The translations under genes and the position numbers were made by a program. Shown here piece by piece: positions 1 to 5,643 of a stretch of 9,642 bases of DNA. Every line of letters starts with the position of its first letter. The first letter of the stretch is position 1. The stretch lies in contig CAKTVN010000050.1 of NCBI GenBank assembly GCA_934623545.1, positions 1 to 9,642 on the forward strand. Reading direction: 5' to 3'. The notes beneath the pieces were generated by a model. That model saw nothing but the letters and a program-made list of their open reading frames with translations. It searched no databases and was not told the origin of the DNA. The stretch is from an uncultured Oscillospiraceae bacterium. GTDB lineage: Bacteria; Bacillota; Clostridia; Oscillospirales; Oscillospiraceae.

Positions 1-695
1 TCTTCGATGCGTCCGTCGGCAAGAAACAGCGTTCGGGTGCTGACCTCGCGCGCAAAGCGCATTTCGTGTGTGACGACGATCATGGTCATTCCGTCCGAGG
101 CGAGCGCCTTCATGACATCCAGCACCTCGCCGATCATTTCCGGGTCGAGCGCGCTGGTCGGCTCGTCAAAAAGCATGACCTCCGGGTCCATCATCAGCGA
201 GCGCACGATGGCAATCCGCTGCTTCTGCCCGCCGGAGAGCTGGCTGGGGAAGGCGGAGGCGCGGTCATCCAGACCGACGCGCTTGAGCAGAGCCATCGCC
301 TTTTCCTCCGCGGCGGCTTTTTCCATGTGCTTGAGGCGGATGGGGGCAATGGTCACATTTTTCATGATGTTCATGTTATTGAACAAATTGAACTGCTGAA
401 AAACCATCCCCATTTTCTGGCGATGCCGGTCGATGTCCAGCTTGTGCATTTTCCCATCGGGTCCCTTTTCGCGCTTTTTCAGAATATCGACCCCATCAAA
501 TAAAATCTGTCCGGAGGTCGGCTGCTCCAGCAGGTTCAGGCAGCGCAGGAAGGTGCTTTTGCCGCCGCCGGATGGACCGATGATGGACACGACCTCGTTT
601 TTGTAGAAGGTGACATTGATGTCCTTCAGGACCTCGAGCTTGTGAAAGCTCTTGTTCAGACCGATGACCTCGATCATTTTCTGCTTATTTTCCAT
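1..695 (-). CDS. Polar amino acid ABC transporter, ATP-binding subunit (3' end cut by window edge)
   Basis: This is the cytoplasmic ATPase that powers the amino acid importer encoded with the next two genes. I read it from the ATG at 693-695; 231 codons are present with no stop, so roughly 10-25 C-terminal residues lie outside the window. Visible motifs: Walker [10 protein letters not shown] (40-48), Q-loop FQQFNLF (99-105), signature LSGGQKQR (153-160), Walker [14 protein letters not shown] (173-185), switch histidine VTHEM (208-212). These match the GlnQ/HisP/ArtP class. Walker A has Gly where most members have Ser (GPSGSGKST), and a charged stretch at about 72-95 ([13 protein letters not shown]...) lengthens the region before the Q-loop, as in some Firmicute members. 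The start overlaps the permease stop by 11 bases and AGGAAG lies just upstream, which suggests translational coupling. The family is certain; the substrate cannot be read from this subunit. Confidence 0.95.
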   Translation of the reverse strand, partial: MENKQKMIEVIGLNKSFHKLEVLKDINVTFYKNEVVSIIGPSGGGKSTFLRCLNLLEQPTSGQILFDGVDILKKREKGPDGKMHKLDIDRHRQKMGMVFQQFNLFNNMNIMKNVTIAPIRLKHMEKAAAEEKAMALLKRVGLDDRASAFPSQLSGGQKQRIAIVRSLMMDPEVMLFDEPTSALDPEMIGEVLDVMKALASDGMTMIVVTHEMRFAREVSTRTLFLADGRIE

Positions 696-1377
696 GCGCC
701 ATCTTCCTTTCTGCCAACGCGACGGCACGCCCGCTGAGGAATGTAAGGATGAAGTAGATCACAGCCGCGACGGCAAGGCACGCGAGGCTCTTATAGCATA
801 CGGCGATGGCGTCGTTCGTGCGGAACATGAGATCAGCAATGCCGATGACAGAGACGATGGACGATTCCTTGATGACAGTCACGAACTCGTTGCCGAGCGC
901 GGGGAGAATGTTGCGGATGGCCTGCGGCAGCACGACGAGCTGCATCGCGGCGCCTGCGCTGAAGCCGACGCTCCGCGCCGCCTCGGTCTGCCCGGCGTCT
1001 ACCGCCTGAATGCCGGAGCGGATGATTTCGGCGACATAGGCGCAGCTGTTCATGCTCATGGCGATGATGCCGGCGGCAAAACGGGAAAAATTCGGGATCC
1101 AGGCGATGTCCGGGATCTTGACGCCGACCATCGGAAGCCCGTAGAAAATAAACATGAGCTGCACCATCAGCGGCGTGCCGCGCACGAACTCAATGTAAGC
1201 GACAGCGATCCACTTGAGCGGCAGGATGCGGCTCATGCGGAGCGTTGCCATAATGGTGCCGAACAGCGTGCCGAGCAGCACGGAAAAGGCGGCAATGATG
1301 AGCGTATTGACGACGCCCTCTTCAAAAAACGCGTGATAGCGCACAAAAACCTTGGCGACCGTTTCAAAAAAATCCAT
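685..1377 (-). CDS. Polar amino acid ABC transporter, permease subunit (HisM/GlnP family)
   Basis: This is the inner-membrane channel subunit of the importer, 230 residues, the usual length for the HisMQ family. Hydrophobic segments are visible at about 22-44, 53-66, 70-87, 100-118 and 196-214. The EAA loop that docks on the ATPase is at 132-153, with the pattern EAARSVGF followed by VLPQA, and the N-terminal part carries the family motif [11 protein letters not shown] (64-74). One copy of this permease would be expected to act as a homodimer. The start is the ATG at 1375-1377, preceded by AGGAG at 7-base spacing. The gene lies downstream of the binding-protein gene and overlaps the ATPase gene, giving the common order binding protein, permease, ATPase. 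No damage is visible. Confidence 0.95.
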   Translation of the reverse strand: MDFFETVAKVFVRYHAFFEEGVVNTLIIAAFSVLLGTLFGTIMATLRMSRILPLKWIAVAYIEFVRGTPLMVQLMFIFYGLPMVGVKIPDIAWIPNFSRFAAGIIAMSMNSCAYVAEIIRSGIQAVDAGQTEAARSVGFSAGAAMQLVVLPQAIRNILPALGNEFVTVIKESSIVSVIGIADLMFRTNDAIAVCYKSLACLAVAAVIYFILTFLSGRAVALAERKMAHGK

Positions 1378-1394
1378 CGATGATCTCCTCGCAG

Positions 1395-1423
1395 AGGCTC
1401 CGCCGCGCGGTGCGGCGGAGCCT
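1395..1423 (-). promoter_or_regulatory. Intercistronic hairpin between binding-protein and permease genes
   Basis: A perfect 12-bp inverted repeat (1395-1406 with 1412-1423, arm AGGCTCCGCCGC) with a five-base loop sits 40 bases after the binding-protein stop and just ahead of the permease ribosome binding site. On the minus strand no T-run follows it, so it is not a full terminator. Hairpins here in binding-protein operons commonly protect the upstream message from 3' decay or let only part of transcription through, so that binding protein is made in excess. That role is inferred from position. Confidence 0.6.
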
Positions 1424-1463
1424 TATGTTTTTCAGTGTGGCGCGGGCAGGGGAGCGGCTGCGA

Positions 1464-2408
1464 TTACAGACCGAGGCTTGCGGCGAGCTCGACGGCTTCG
1501 TCATACGCTGCCTGATAGCTGCCATCGGCGAGGACCTTTGCGATGACCTCATTGACTGCTGCGACCAGGTCCTCATTGCCCTTGGCGACGACAACTGCCT
1601 TGCCGAAGGAGGCTTCCTCGGCGGTGAAGGCGAAGTTGGAGACCTCGAGCGCGCCGTTGCTGGTGGCGACCAGGGACTCGCCGACCGCCTGATCGACGAC
1701 CAGACCTGCGATGTTGCCATTCTGGACCTCGAGCGCCAGCGCCGGATACTTTTCAAGCTCGAACAGCTCACTGTCGGGCAGTGCGGACAGGATCAGCTGA
1801 GACTGGATGGTGCCCTTCTGCGCGCCGACCTTCTGCCCGGCGAGGGCTTCCTTCGTGGAATAGGCATCGGCGTTGCCGGTCTTGACGATCAGAAGCTGTG
1901 CGCTGGTCTCATACAGATCGGAGAAATCGATCTCTTCGGCACGCTCGGGCGTCTTGGTGAAGGCGGCGATGCCCATATCGACCTGACCGGACTGCACGGC
2001 GGGGATGATGCCGTCGAACGCCATGTCGACGATCTCAAGCTCGACACCGAGGCTGTCGGCGATCTGCTGCGCAAGCCACATATCGCAGCCGGCGAAGTTC
2101 GCGTCGAGATCCTTGAACTCATACGGCGCGTACTGCGCTTCCGTGCCGACGACCAGCTTACCCTTTGCCTTGATGCTTTCCAGCAGCGTCGCGGGCTCTG
2201 CGGGGGCTTCCTCAGCGGCGGGAGTCTCTTCCTGCGCGGGCGCTTCGTCCTGTGCCGGCGCTTCCGTCTGTGCGGGGGTTTCGGTCTGTGCGGGGGTGCT
2301 GCTGGGTTCTTCCGTTTTTGCGGTGCTGGCGCAGCCGGCGAAAACGGATGCGAGCATCAGGACGCTGAGCACGAATGCCAGCCACTTCTTCATTGTATTC
2401 TTTTTCAT
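1464..2408 (-). CDS. Amino acid ABC transporter, substrate-binding lipoprotein (SBP_bac_3 family)
   Basis: This is the extracellular binding protein that captures the amino acid and hands it to the permease. I start it at the ATG at 2406-2408 (314 residues) because GGAGAGG lies at the right distance; the in-frame ATG 21 bases earlier would lie upstream of that site. A lipoprotein signal peptide (MKKNTMKKW, hydrophobic 9-23, box VFAGC with Cys26) is followed by a low-complexity tether at about 31-74 built from PAQTE/PAQDE-type units. The ligand domain begins LLESIKAKGKLVVGTEAQYAPYEF and runs to the C-terminus. The conserved ligand-carboxylate arginine is in FTKTPER (R156), and Asp239 in GLVVDQAV lies where an acidic residue usually binds the amino group. 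VGAQKGTIQ (194-202) is typical of polar and basic amino acid binders. ArgR-like boxes in its promoter favour arginine or a related basic amino acid, but the sequence alone does not settle the ligand. Confidence 0.93.
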   Translation of the reverse strand: MKKNTMKKWLAFVLSVLMLASVFAGCASTAKTEEPSSTPAQTETPAQTEAPAQDEAPAQEETPAAEEAPAEPATLLESIKAKGKLVVGTEAQYAPYEFKDLDANFAGCDMWLAQQIADSLGVELEIVDMAFDGIIPAVQSGQVDMGIAAFTKTPERAEEIDFSDLYETSAQLLIVKTGNADAYSTKEALAGQKVGAQKGTIQSQLILSALPDSELFELEKYPALALEVQNGNIAGLVVDQAVGESLVATSNGALEVSNFAFTAEEASFGKAVVVAKGNEDLVAAVNEVIAKVLADGSYQAAYDEAVELAASLGL

Positions 2409-2453
2409 GTTTCCCTCTCCTTTATACATTTGCGTGTGGGTGTTTGTTGTTTA

Positions 2454-2471
2454 CGCGTATAATTATACACA
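2454..2471 (-). promoter_or_regulatory. ArgR/AhrC-type operator overlapping the -10 of the transporter promoter
   Basis: On the minus strand the 18-mer TGTGTATAATTATACGCG fits the ARG-box consensus TNTGNATWWWWATNCANA at 12 of 14 defined positions. It contains a perfect 12-bp palindrome (2457-2468) and fully covers the -10 hexamer, so a bound repressor would block RNA polymerase. The palindrome could in part reflect the -10 sequence itself, so this box is weaker evidence than the one at 2542-2559. Confidence 0.45.
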
Positions 2472-2489
2472 TCGAAGCGAATTTGTAAA
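2462..2489 (-). promoter_or_regulatory. Sigma-A-type promoter of the amino acid ABC transporter operon
   Basis: Read on the minus strand, -35 TTTACA (2484-2489) and -10 TATAAT (2462-2467) are separated by 16 bases. They match consensus at 5/6 and 6/6. The -10 lies about 54 bases before the binding-protein start, in a strongly AT-rich gap, and no better pair is visible there. Confidence 0.7.
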
Positions 2490-2507
2490 TACGCATATAC
2501 ATACAAA
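2490..2507 (-). promoter_or_regulatory. ArgR/AhrC-type operator abutting the -35 of the transporter promoter
   Basis: On the minus strand TTTGTATGTATATGCGTA matches 12 of 14 defined positions of the ARG-box consensus. It ends at the base next to the -35 hexamer. Its centre is 36 bases from the box over the -10. The spacing differs from the classical pair of boxes three bases apart, so this is a moderate-confidence call. Confidence 0.4.
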
Positions 2508-2541
2508 ACAAGCTGATTAATTCGGCTGATTTTGTGTATTT

Positions 2542-2559
2542 TATGTATAATAATGCAAA
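2542..2559 (-). promoter_or_regulatory. ArgR/AhrC-type operator, full consensus match
   Basis: TATGTATAATAATGCAAA (plus strand) matches all 14 defined positions of TNTGNATWWWWATNCANA and 14 of 18 of the Bacillus AhrC form as I recall it. It lies about 55 bases upstream of the transporter -35 and touches the GC-rich hairpin at 2560-2587. A perfect match together with two partial boxes closer to the promoter makes arginine-responsive control of the transporter likely. The local AT-richness raises the chance rate. Confidence 0.55.
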
Positions 2560-2587
2560 CCGGCGCACCGCCGATGCGGTGCGCCGG
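2560..2587 (-). terminator. GC-rich hairpin, probable terminator upstream of the transporter operon
   Basis: A perfect 12-bp stem (2560-2571 with 2576-2587, arm CCGGCGCACCGC) has a four-base loop. On the minus strand it is followed by TTTGCATTATTAT, an interrupted T-rich tail. It would end transcripts arriving from the GNAT remnant or the aminotransferase operon before the transporter promoter. The tail is imperfect, so efficiency is uncertain. Confidence 0.55.
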
Positions 2588-2647
2588 AAAAATATCTTCT
2601 GCGGAGATCGAGAATGCTGCTGTTCGCGGTATACGGAATATACGGCT

Positions 2648-2809
2648 TTATGCTGACAAAAACGTATAATAATAAGGGAAGGCATCCTTGTAGTGCCCAT
2701 CCTTTATCCGAAAGCCCTTCGGGATGATGCCGAGCGGAATGAAGCCGATGCGCTCATACAAATGCCGAGCGTGGAGGTTGGAGGCGACGACAGCGTCGAA
2801 CTGCATGAT
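2648..2809 (-). pseudogene. C-terminal remnant of a GNAT-family N-acetyltransferase
   Basis: Read on the minus strand from the codon at 2804-2806 this is a 52-residue open frame ending at TAA 2648-2650. It begins MQFDAVVASN and continues LHARHLYERIGFIPLGIIPK, then a YYYTFL end. This is the typical last part of a GNAT acetyltransferase: the MQFNAVV strand, the asparagine, the LYEKLGF helix-strand and the closing aromatic strand. The acetyl-CoA-binding core (about 100 residues) that should precede it is missing. One codon upstream is an in-frame TAG (2810-2812), beyond which nothing resembles the family, and no ribosome binding site precedes the ATG. I read it as the tail of a gene truncated by deletion or by insertion of the hairpin-rich DNA that follows. 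Confidence 0.75.
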
Positions 2810-2887
2810 CTAGGGTGTATTCTTCCAACTCCCAACGCACCCGAACAGCGGGTCTTTTTGCGTGGCGCTGCCTTATACTGATATTCA
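2810..2887. other. Non-coding stretch at the broken end of the GNAT remnant
   Basis: No gene is supported here. The stretch lies between the sharp loss of GNAT similarity at about 2810 and the first of the serial hairpins at 2888. Only short open frames cross it, without ribosome binding sites. Together with the hairpins up to 3024 it may be one inserted, repetitive element; this is inference from the break. Confidence 0.4.
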
Positions 2888-2924
2888 ATTAAAAACTTTC
2901 ATTCATGGAATGGAAGTTTTTAAT
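2888..2924. terminator. 17-bp stem, 3-base-loop hairpin, possible bidirectional terminator
   Basis: Arms 2888-2904 and 2908-2924 pair over 17 positions (one G-T pair) around the loop ATG. The outer arm ends are ATTAAAAACTT and AAGTTTTTAAT, so transcripts in either direction see a stem followed by a T-run partly inside the 3' arm. It is the last and longest of four hairpins after the aminotransferase gene and the best terminator candidate for the racemase-aminotransferase operon. Confidence 0.5.
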
Positions 2925-2944
2925 ATGAAGATCATTATGAGACG

Positions 2945-3024
2945 CGATTCCGTGATTTTATCAAAATCACGGAATCGGTTACGCCAAAGGCGGAACCTTT
3001 CTGATTAAAGAATTTAATCAGAAA
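2945..3024. repeat. Three further hairpins in series after the aminotransferase gene
   Basis: Three inverted repeats follow one another with no spacing. The first has arms 2945-2959 and 2963-2977 (15 bp, loop ATC). The second has arms 2977-2985 and 2989-2997 (9 bp, one mismatch, loop AAA). The third has arms 2998-3009 and 3013-3024 (12 bp, loop GAA). With the hairpin at 2888-2924 they form a row of four stems, each different in sequence but each with a three-base loop. They begin six bases after the aminotransferase stop. None has a clean T-run after it, so simple termination does not explain all of them. They may be a mobile or dispersed structured element, or a structured 3' untranslated region. 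Confidence 0.6.
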
Positions 3025-3030
3025 ATAGTA

Positions 3031-4182
3031 TTAAAATGTCAGCTGCTCCATCCGGTCATAGGCTTCCTTGAGCTGCTCGACGCCGACGGTACACGCAATG
3101 CGGAAATGCCCCGCGCCGGTGACGCCGAAGGGGGTACCCGGCGAGACGAGGACGTGCGCGCGATCAAGCAGCGCATTGCAGAAATCCGCCACGCCGAGAC
3201 CGGTTTTTTCGATGCCGGGGAAGAGATAGAACGTGCCCTTGGGGCGGACAAGCGTGAGATATGGAATTTTTTCAAGCCGGTCAGCAGAGTAGAAAATGCG
3301 CTCGCGGTAGGCGGAAATATATTTTTCCCGGATGCTGCCGCGGAGCTTCAGCGCCTCGATGGCGGCGCGCTGCGAGATAGACGGAGCAGAGTAGACGAGC
3401 GAGCCATTGATGGTGTGCATTGCCGCGAGAAGCTCCGGCTCTGCGAGAATCGCGCCGACGCGCCAGCCGGTCATCATGTAGTTTTTGGAGAAGCTGTTGA
3501 GCGTCACGGTGCGCGCTTCCATGCCCGGAAGCGTGCGTAGCGGCACATAATCGCCCTCATAGAGATAGGTGGTGTAAATTTCGTCTGCGGCGATGAGAAG
3601 GTCGTATTCCTGCGCGATCTTTGCCAGCAGCTCCAGCGTCTCGCGTCCGTATGCCATGCCGGTCGGGTTGGTGGGATTGTTGAAAATGATGGCTTTCGTC
3701 TTCGGCGTGATCGCCGCGCGCAGGCGCGCCTCGGAGATGGCGTAGCCCTCCGCTTCGTAGGTCGGCACATCGACACAGACGCCGCCCGCAAGCTCGATCT
3801 GGCTGCGGTACATCGGGAAATACGGAGAGAAGACGATCACCTCGTCGCCTGGGTCGAGCAGCGCGAGCATGACCAGCGCCATGCCGAGGCAGCTCGAGGC
3901 GGTGATGAGGATATGGTCCTCATGGAGCTTCTGCCCGAAATCCTCCTCCCACGCCCGCGCGATGGCAGAGATCAGCTCCGGGTCGCCGTGCGGGTCGCCG
4001 TAGTGCGTGTGCCCGAGCCGTGCGTCGCGGAAGGCGGCGTCGATGATGGCTCCGTCGGTGACGAAATCGGTGTCGCCAATGCTCAGATCGATGACGTCAT
4101 TGTATCGGGAGAGCGCCTCGGTATCCAGGCTCAGTCCGCTTCCGGCATTCTGAAACCGCCGGGCAAGGTAATTTCGCTTCAT
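3031..4182 (-). CDS. PLP-dependent aminotransferase, class I/II
   Basis: This cytoplasmic enzyme should move an amino group between an amino acid and a 2-oxo acid using pyridoxal phosphate. It has 383 residues, the normal length for the fold type I AspC/PatA-like group. Visible sites: SSCLGMAL (96-103) in the phosphate-binding position, NNPTNPTG (168-175) with the PLP-contacting Asn, AADEIY (198-203) with Asp200 for the pyridine nitrogen and Tyr203, SFSKNYMMTGWRVG (230-243) with Schiff-base Lys233, and HFRIA (359-363) with Arg361 for the substrate carboxylate. All key residues are present. The start ATG (4180-4182) overlaps the stop of the upstream LarA-like gene as ATGA, and AGGAG lies seven bases ahead inside that gene, so the two are co-translated. 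Substrate specificity cannot be assigned from sequence; pairing with a 2-hydroxyacid racemase homologue suggests a shared 2-oxo acid route. Confidence 0.93.
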   Translation of the reverse strand: MKRNYLARRFQNAGSGLSLDTEALSRYNDVIDLSIGDTDFVTDGAIIDAAFRDARLGHTHYGDPHGDPELISAIARAWEEDFGQKLHEDHILITASSCLGMALVMLALLDPGDEVIVFSPYFPMYRSQIELAGGVCVDVPTYEAEGYAISEARLRAAITPKTKAIIFNNPTNPTGMAYGRETLELLAKIAQEYDLLIAADEIYTTYLYEGDYVPLRTLPGMEARTVTLNSFSKNYMMTGWRVGAILAEPELLAAMHTINGSLVYSAPSISQRAAIEALKLRGSIREKYISAYRERIFYSADRLEKIPYLTLVRPKGTFYLFPGIEKTGLGVADFCNALLDRAHVLVSPGTPFGVTGAGHFRIACTVGVEQLKEAYDRMEQLTF

Positions 4183-5462
4183 TTGTCTGCTCCTTTCACA
4201 CGCGGGATGACGGTCGCGCCGTTCGGAATGACGTAGATCGACTTTCCGTCCAGCTCCGCCGCCTTCAAAAGCTCGTTCATATCAGAAAATGCGTGCATTC
4301 CCATCGGCGCGACGCATTCCTCGGCAATGGTGGAATAGAGCAGGATGCGGCTGCGCTGCGCCTGCTCACAGTTTTGGAAGAAGATATAGCCCGCGACGGT
4401 GAACGCCTCGCGCAGGCGCTGCTCAATGGTGCCGTCCAGCAGATCATCCGCCCAGCCGAAGTATTCCTCGGGTCCGCCGCCCTCGGGCGCTTCCAGCATC
4501 AGGATCAGCGTCCCGCCGGGCTTGAGCCCGGACTCCACGTTGTCGATGGTCTTGGTGCCCTGATAGAGGGAGATGTCCTTCGGAAAGCCGCCGCAGCTCG
4601 CGACGATGACGTCCGCGCGGCAGGGAATATCCACCTGATAGATCGCGTCGGTCAGCGCACAGGCTTTTTCCCACGACGCGAGAAAATGCCCGGAGAAGAT
4701 CGCCGAGAGCTTCATCTGCGCGTTCATGACCAGATTGACCATGAACAGCTCCGGCACCATCGCGGCAGCCTCGCACATATCCTCGTGCAGGGGATTGCCC
4801 TGCAGCACCCCATTTCCGATGGCGGGGTTGGAGCGGAGCCTTGCCGCGTCAAGTGAGAAGGCGTGGTTATGCCGGATGGTCTCCAGTCCGCTGACGCCGG
4901 GAAGGATGCTCTTTCGTCCGCCGCCGAAGCCCGCCATGATGTGGTGCGTACACGCGCCGAGCGCGACGACAAAGTCCGCCGCTGCGACGGTATGGTTCAG
5001 CCAGACAGGCGTTTCGTGCGCGGTCGTTCCCATGTAGACCAGATCGGAAGCCTCGCAGTCGTGATTTTCGACCCGGACGCGGTCATAGACCGCATCCGTC
5101 ACCAGTGTGCGAAGCTCCTGCTCGTCGCCTCCGATGTGCGTCCCGTTCGCAACGACGATGGTCAGGTTTTCATACGCCACGCCGCACTTCGTGTGCAGAT
5201 AGTCGACCAGATGCGGAATGACGAGATCCTGCCGCATCCAGAAGCGGCTCATGTCGCTCACGATGAGTGCGACGCGGCTGCCGGGGCGGATGCGCTGCGG
5301 GAGCGGTAGACTGCCGATCGGCTGCGCCAGACTTTCCAGCAGCGCGGTGCGGATGTCGCCGATCGGCGGATATTCGTTTCCGTGCAGCACGGCAAGAACA
5401 TTTTTCTCCTCCAGCGGCACCTCGACGGTGCCCTTTCCATATGCGAACGTGTAGTTTTTCAT
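4179..5462 (-). CDS. LarA-family (nickel-pincer nucleotide) 2-hydroxyacid racemase homologue
   Basis: LarA enzymes racemise or epimerise 2-hydroxy acids by hydride transfer through a nickel-pincer nucleotide tethered to a lysine. This protein has 427 residues, close to the usual length. Aligned by motif to lactate racemase, it keeps Arg73 (DMSRFW), the catalytic-type histidines His109 (NGTHIGG) and His174 (CTHHIMAGF), the cofactor-bearing lysine Lys184 (GGGRKSILPG) and the nickel-ligand histidine His200 (RHNHAF). It also has the C-domain Gln301 and Lys304 (YQGTKT). So it is probably an active cofactor-dependent enzyme, not a degenerate relative. The family includes racemases for lactate, malate, 2-hydroxyglutarate and others, so the substrate is open. 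The cofactor-making genes larB, larC and larE are not in this window. The start ATG (5460-5462) has AAAGGAAG upstream. It is first in an operon with the aminotransferase. Confidence 0.88.
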   Translation of the reverse strand: MKNYTFAYGKGTVEVPLEEKNVLAVLHGNEYPPIGDIRTALLESLAQPIGSLPLPQRIRPGSRVALIVSDMSRFWMRQDLVIPHLVDYLHTKCGVAYENLTIVVANGTHIGGDEQELRTLVTDAVYDRVRVENHDCEASDLVYMGTTAHETPVWLNHTVAAADFVVALGACTHHIMAGFGGGRKSILPGVSGLETIRHNHAFSLDAARLRSNPAIGNGVLQGNPLHEDMCEAAAMVPELFMVNLVMNAQMKLSAIFSGHFLASWEKACALTDAIYQVDIPCRADVIVASCGGFPKDISLYQGTKTIDNVESGLKPGGTLILMLEAPEGGGPEEYFGWADDLLDGTIEQRLREAFTVAGYIFFQNCEQAQRSRILLYSTIAEECVAPMGMHAFSDMNELLKAAELDGKSIYVIPNGATVIPRVKGADK

Positions 5463-5515
5463 ATGCAGGTCTTCCTTTGTGCATAAGCGGATATATGACT
5501 TTATCTATGCAGAGT

Positions 5516-5544
5516 ATTATAGCGAACTGCGAATAAATATGCAA
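5516..5544 (-). promoter_or_regulatory. Probable promoter of the LarA-like/aminotransferase operon
   Basis: On the minus strand a perfect -10 TATAAT (5516-5521) is preceded, after 17 bases, by TTGCAT (5539-5544; 3 of 6 matches to -35). The -10 lies 53 bases before the start codon. The weak -35 would fit a regulated promoter. Confidence 0.6.
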
Positions 5545-5545
5545 T
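5528..5545 (-). promoter_or_regulatory. ArgR/AhrC-type operator over the -35 of the LarA-like operon
   Basis: TGCGAATAAATATGCAAT (plus strand) matches 12 of 14 defined positions of TNTGNATWWWWATNCANA and, as I recall the Bacillus AhrC form, 14 of 18 of its positions, with the right half nearly complete. It covers the -35 hexamer and most of the spacer. Finding a box in this promoter as well as in the transporter promoter supports shared arginine-linked control. Confidence 0.45.
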
Positions 5546-5601
5546 ATAGAAAAGTGCTCAAATCCGGCGGCGACATTCCCGCGTTTTCTGCCAAAGCGCC
5601 G

Positions 5602-5637
5602 TAATACAAATGCGCCTCCGCTTTCGCGGAGGCGCAT
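5602..5637 (-). terminator. Rho-independent terminator of the beta-helix lipoprotein gene
   Basis: A perfect 12-bp stem (5610-5621 with 5626-5637, arm ATGCGCCTCCGC) has a four-base loop reading GAAA on the minus strand and is followed there by TTTGTATT. It begins six bases after the lipoprotein stop codon. Confidence 0.8.
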
Positions 5638-5643
5638 GATCGT

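Noticed and set aside
652..1383. 243-codon open frame on the plus strand opposite the permease
   Set aside because: It is His/Asp/Arg-rich with no family pattern; the opposite strand holds the EAA-loop permease.
1380..2462. 360-codon open frame on the plus strand opposite the binding protein
   Set aside because: The minus-strand frame is a clear binding lipoprotein. The plus frame is Gly/Arg/Cys-rich shadow translation.
2693..2881. 62-codon plus-strand open frame
   Set aside because: It runs antisense to the GNAT remnant and through the broken junction, with no ribosome binding site.
2925..3008. 27-codon plus-strand open frame across the hairpin row
   Set aside because: It is made of inverted-repeat arms and lacks a ribosome binding site, so I treat it as chance.
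2888..3024. CRISPR array
   Set aside because: The palindromic units differ in sequence and length and there are no constant repeats with spacers.
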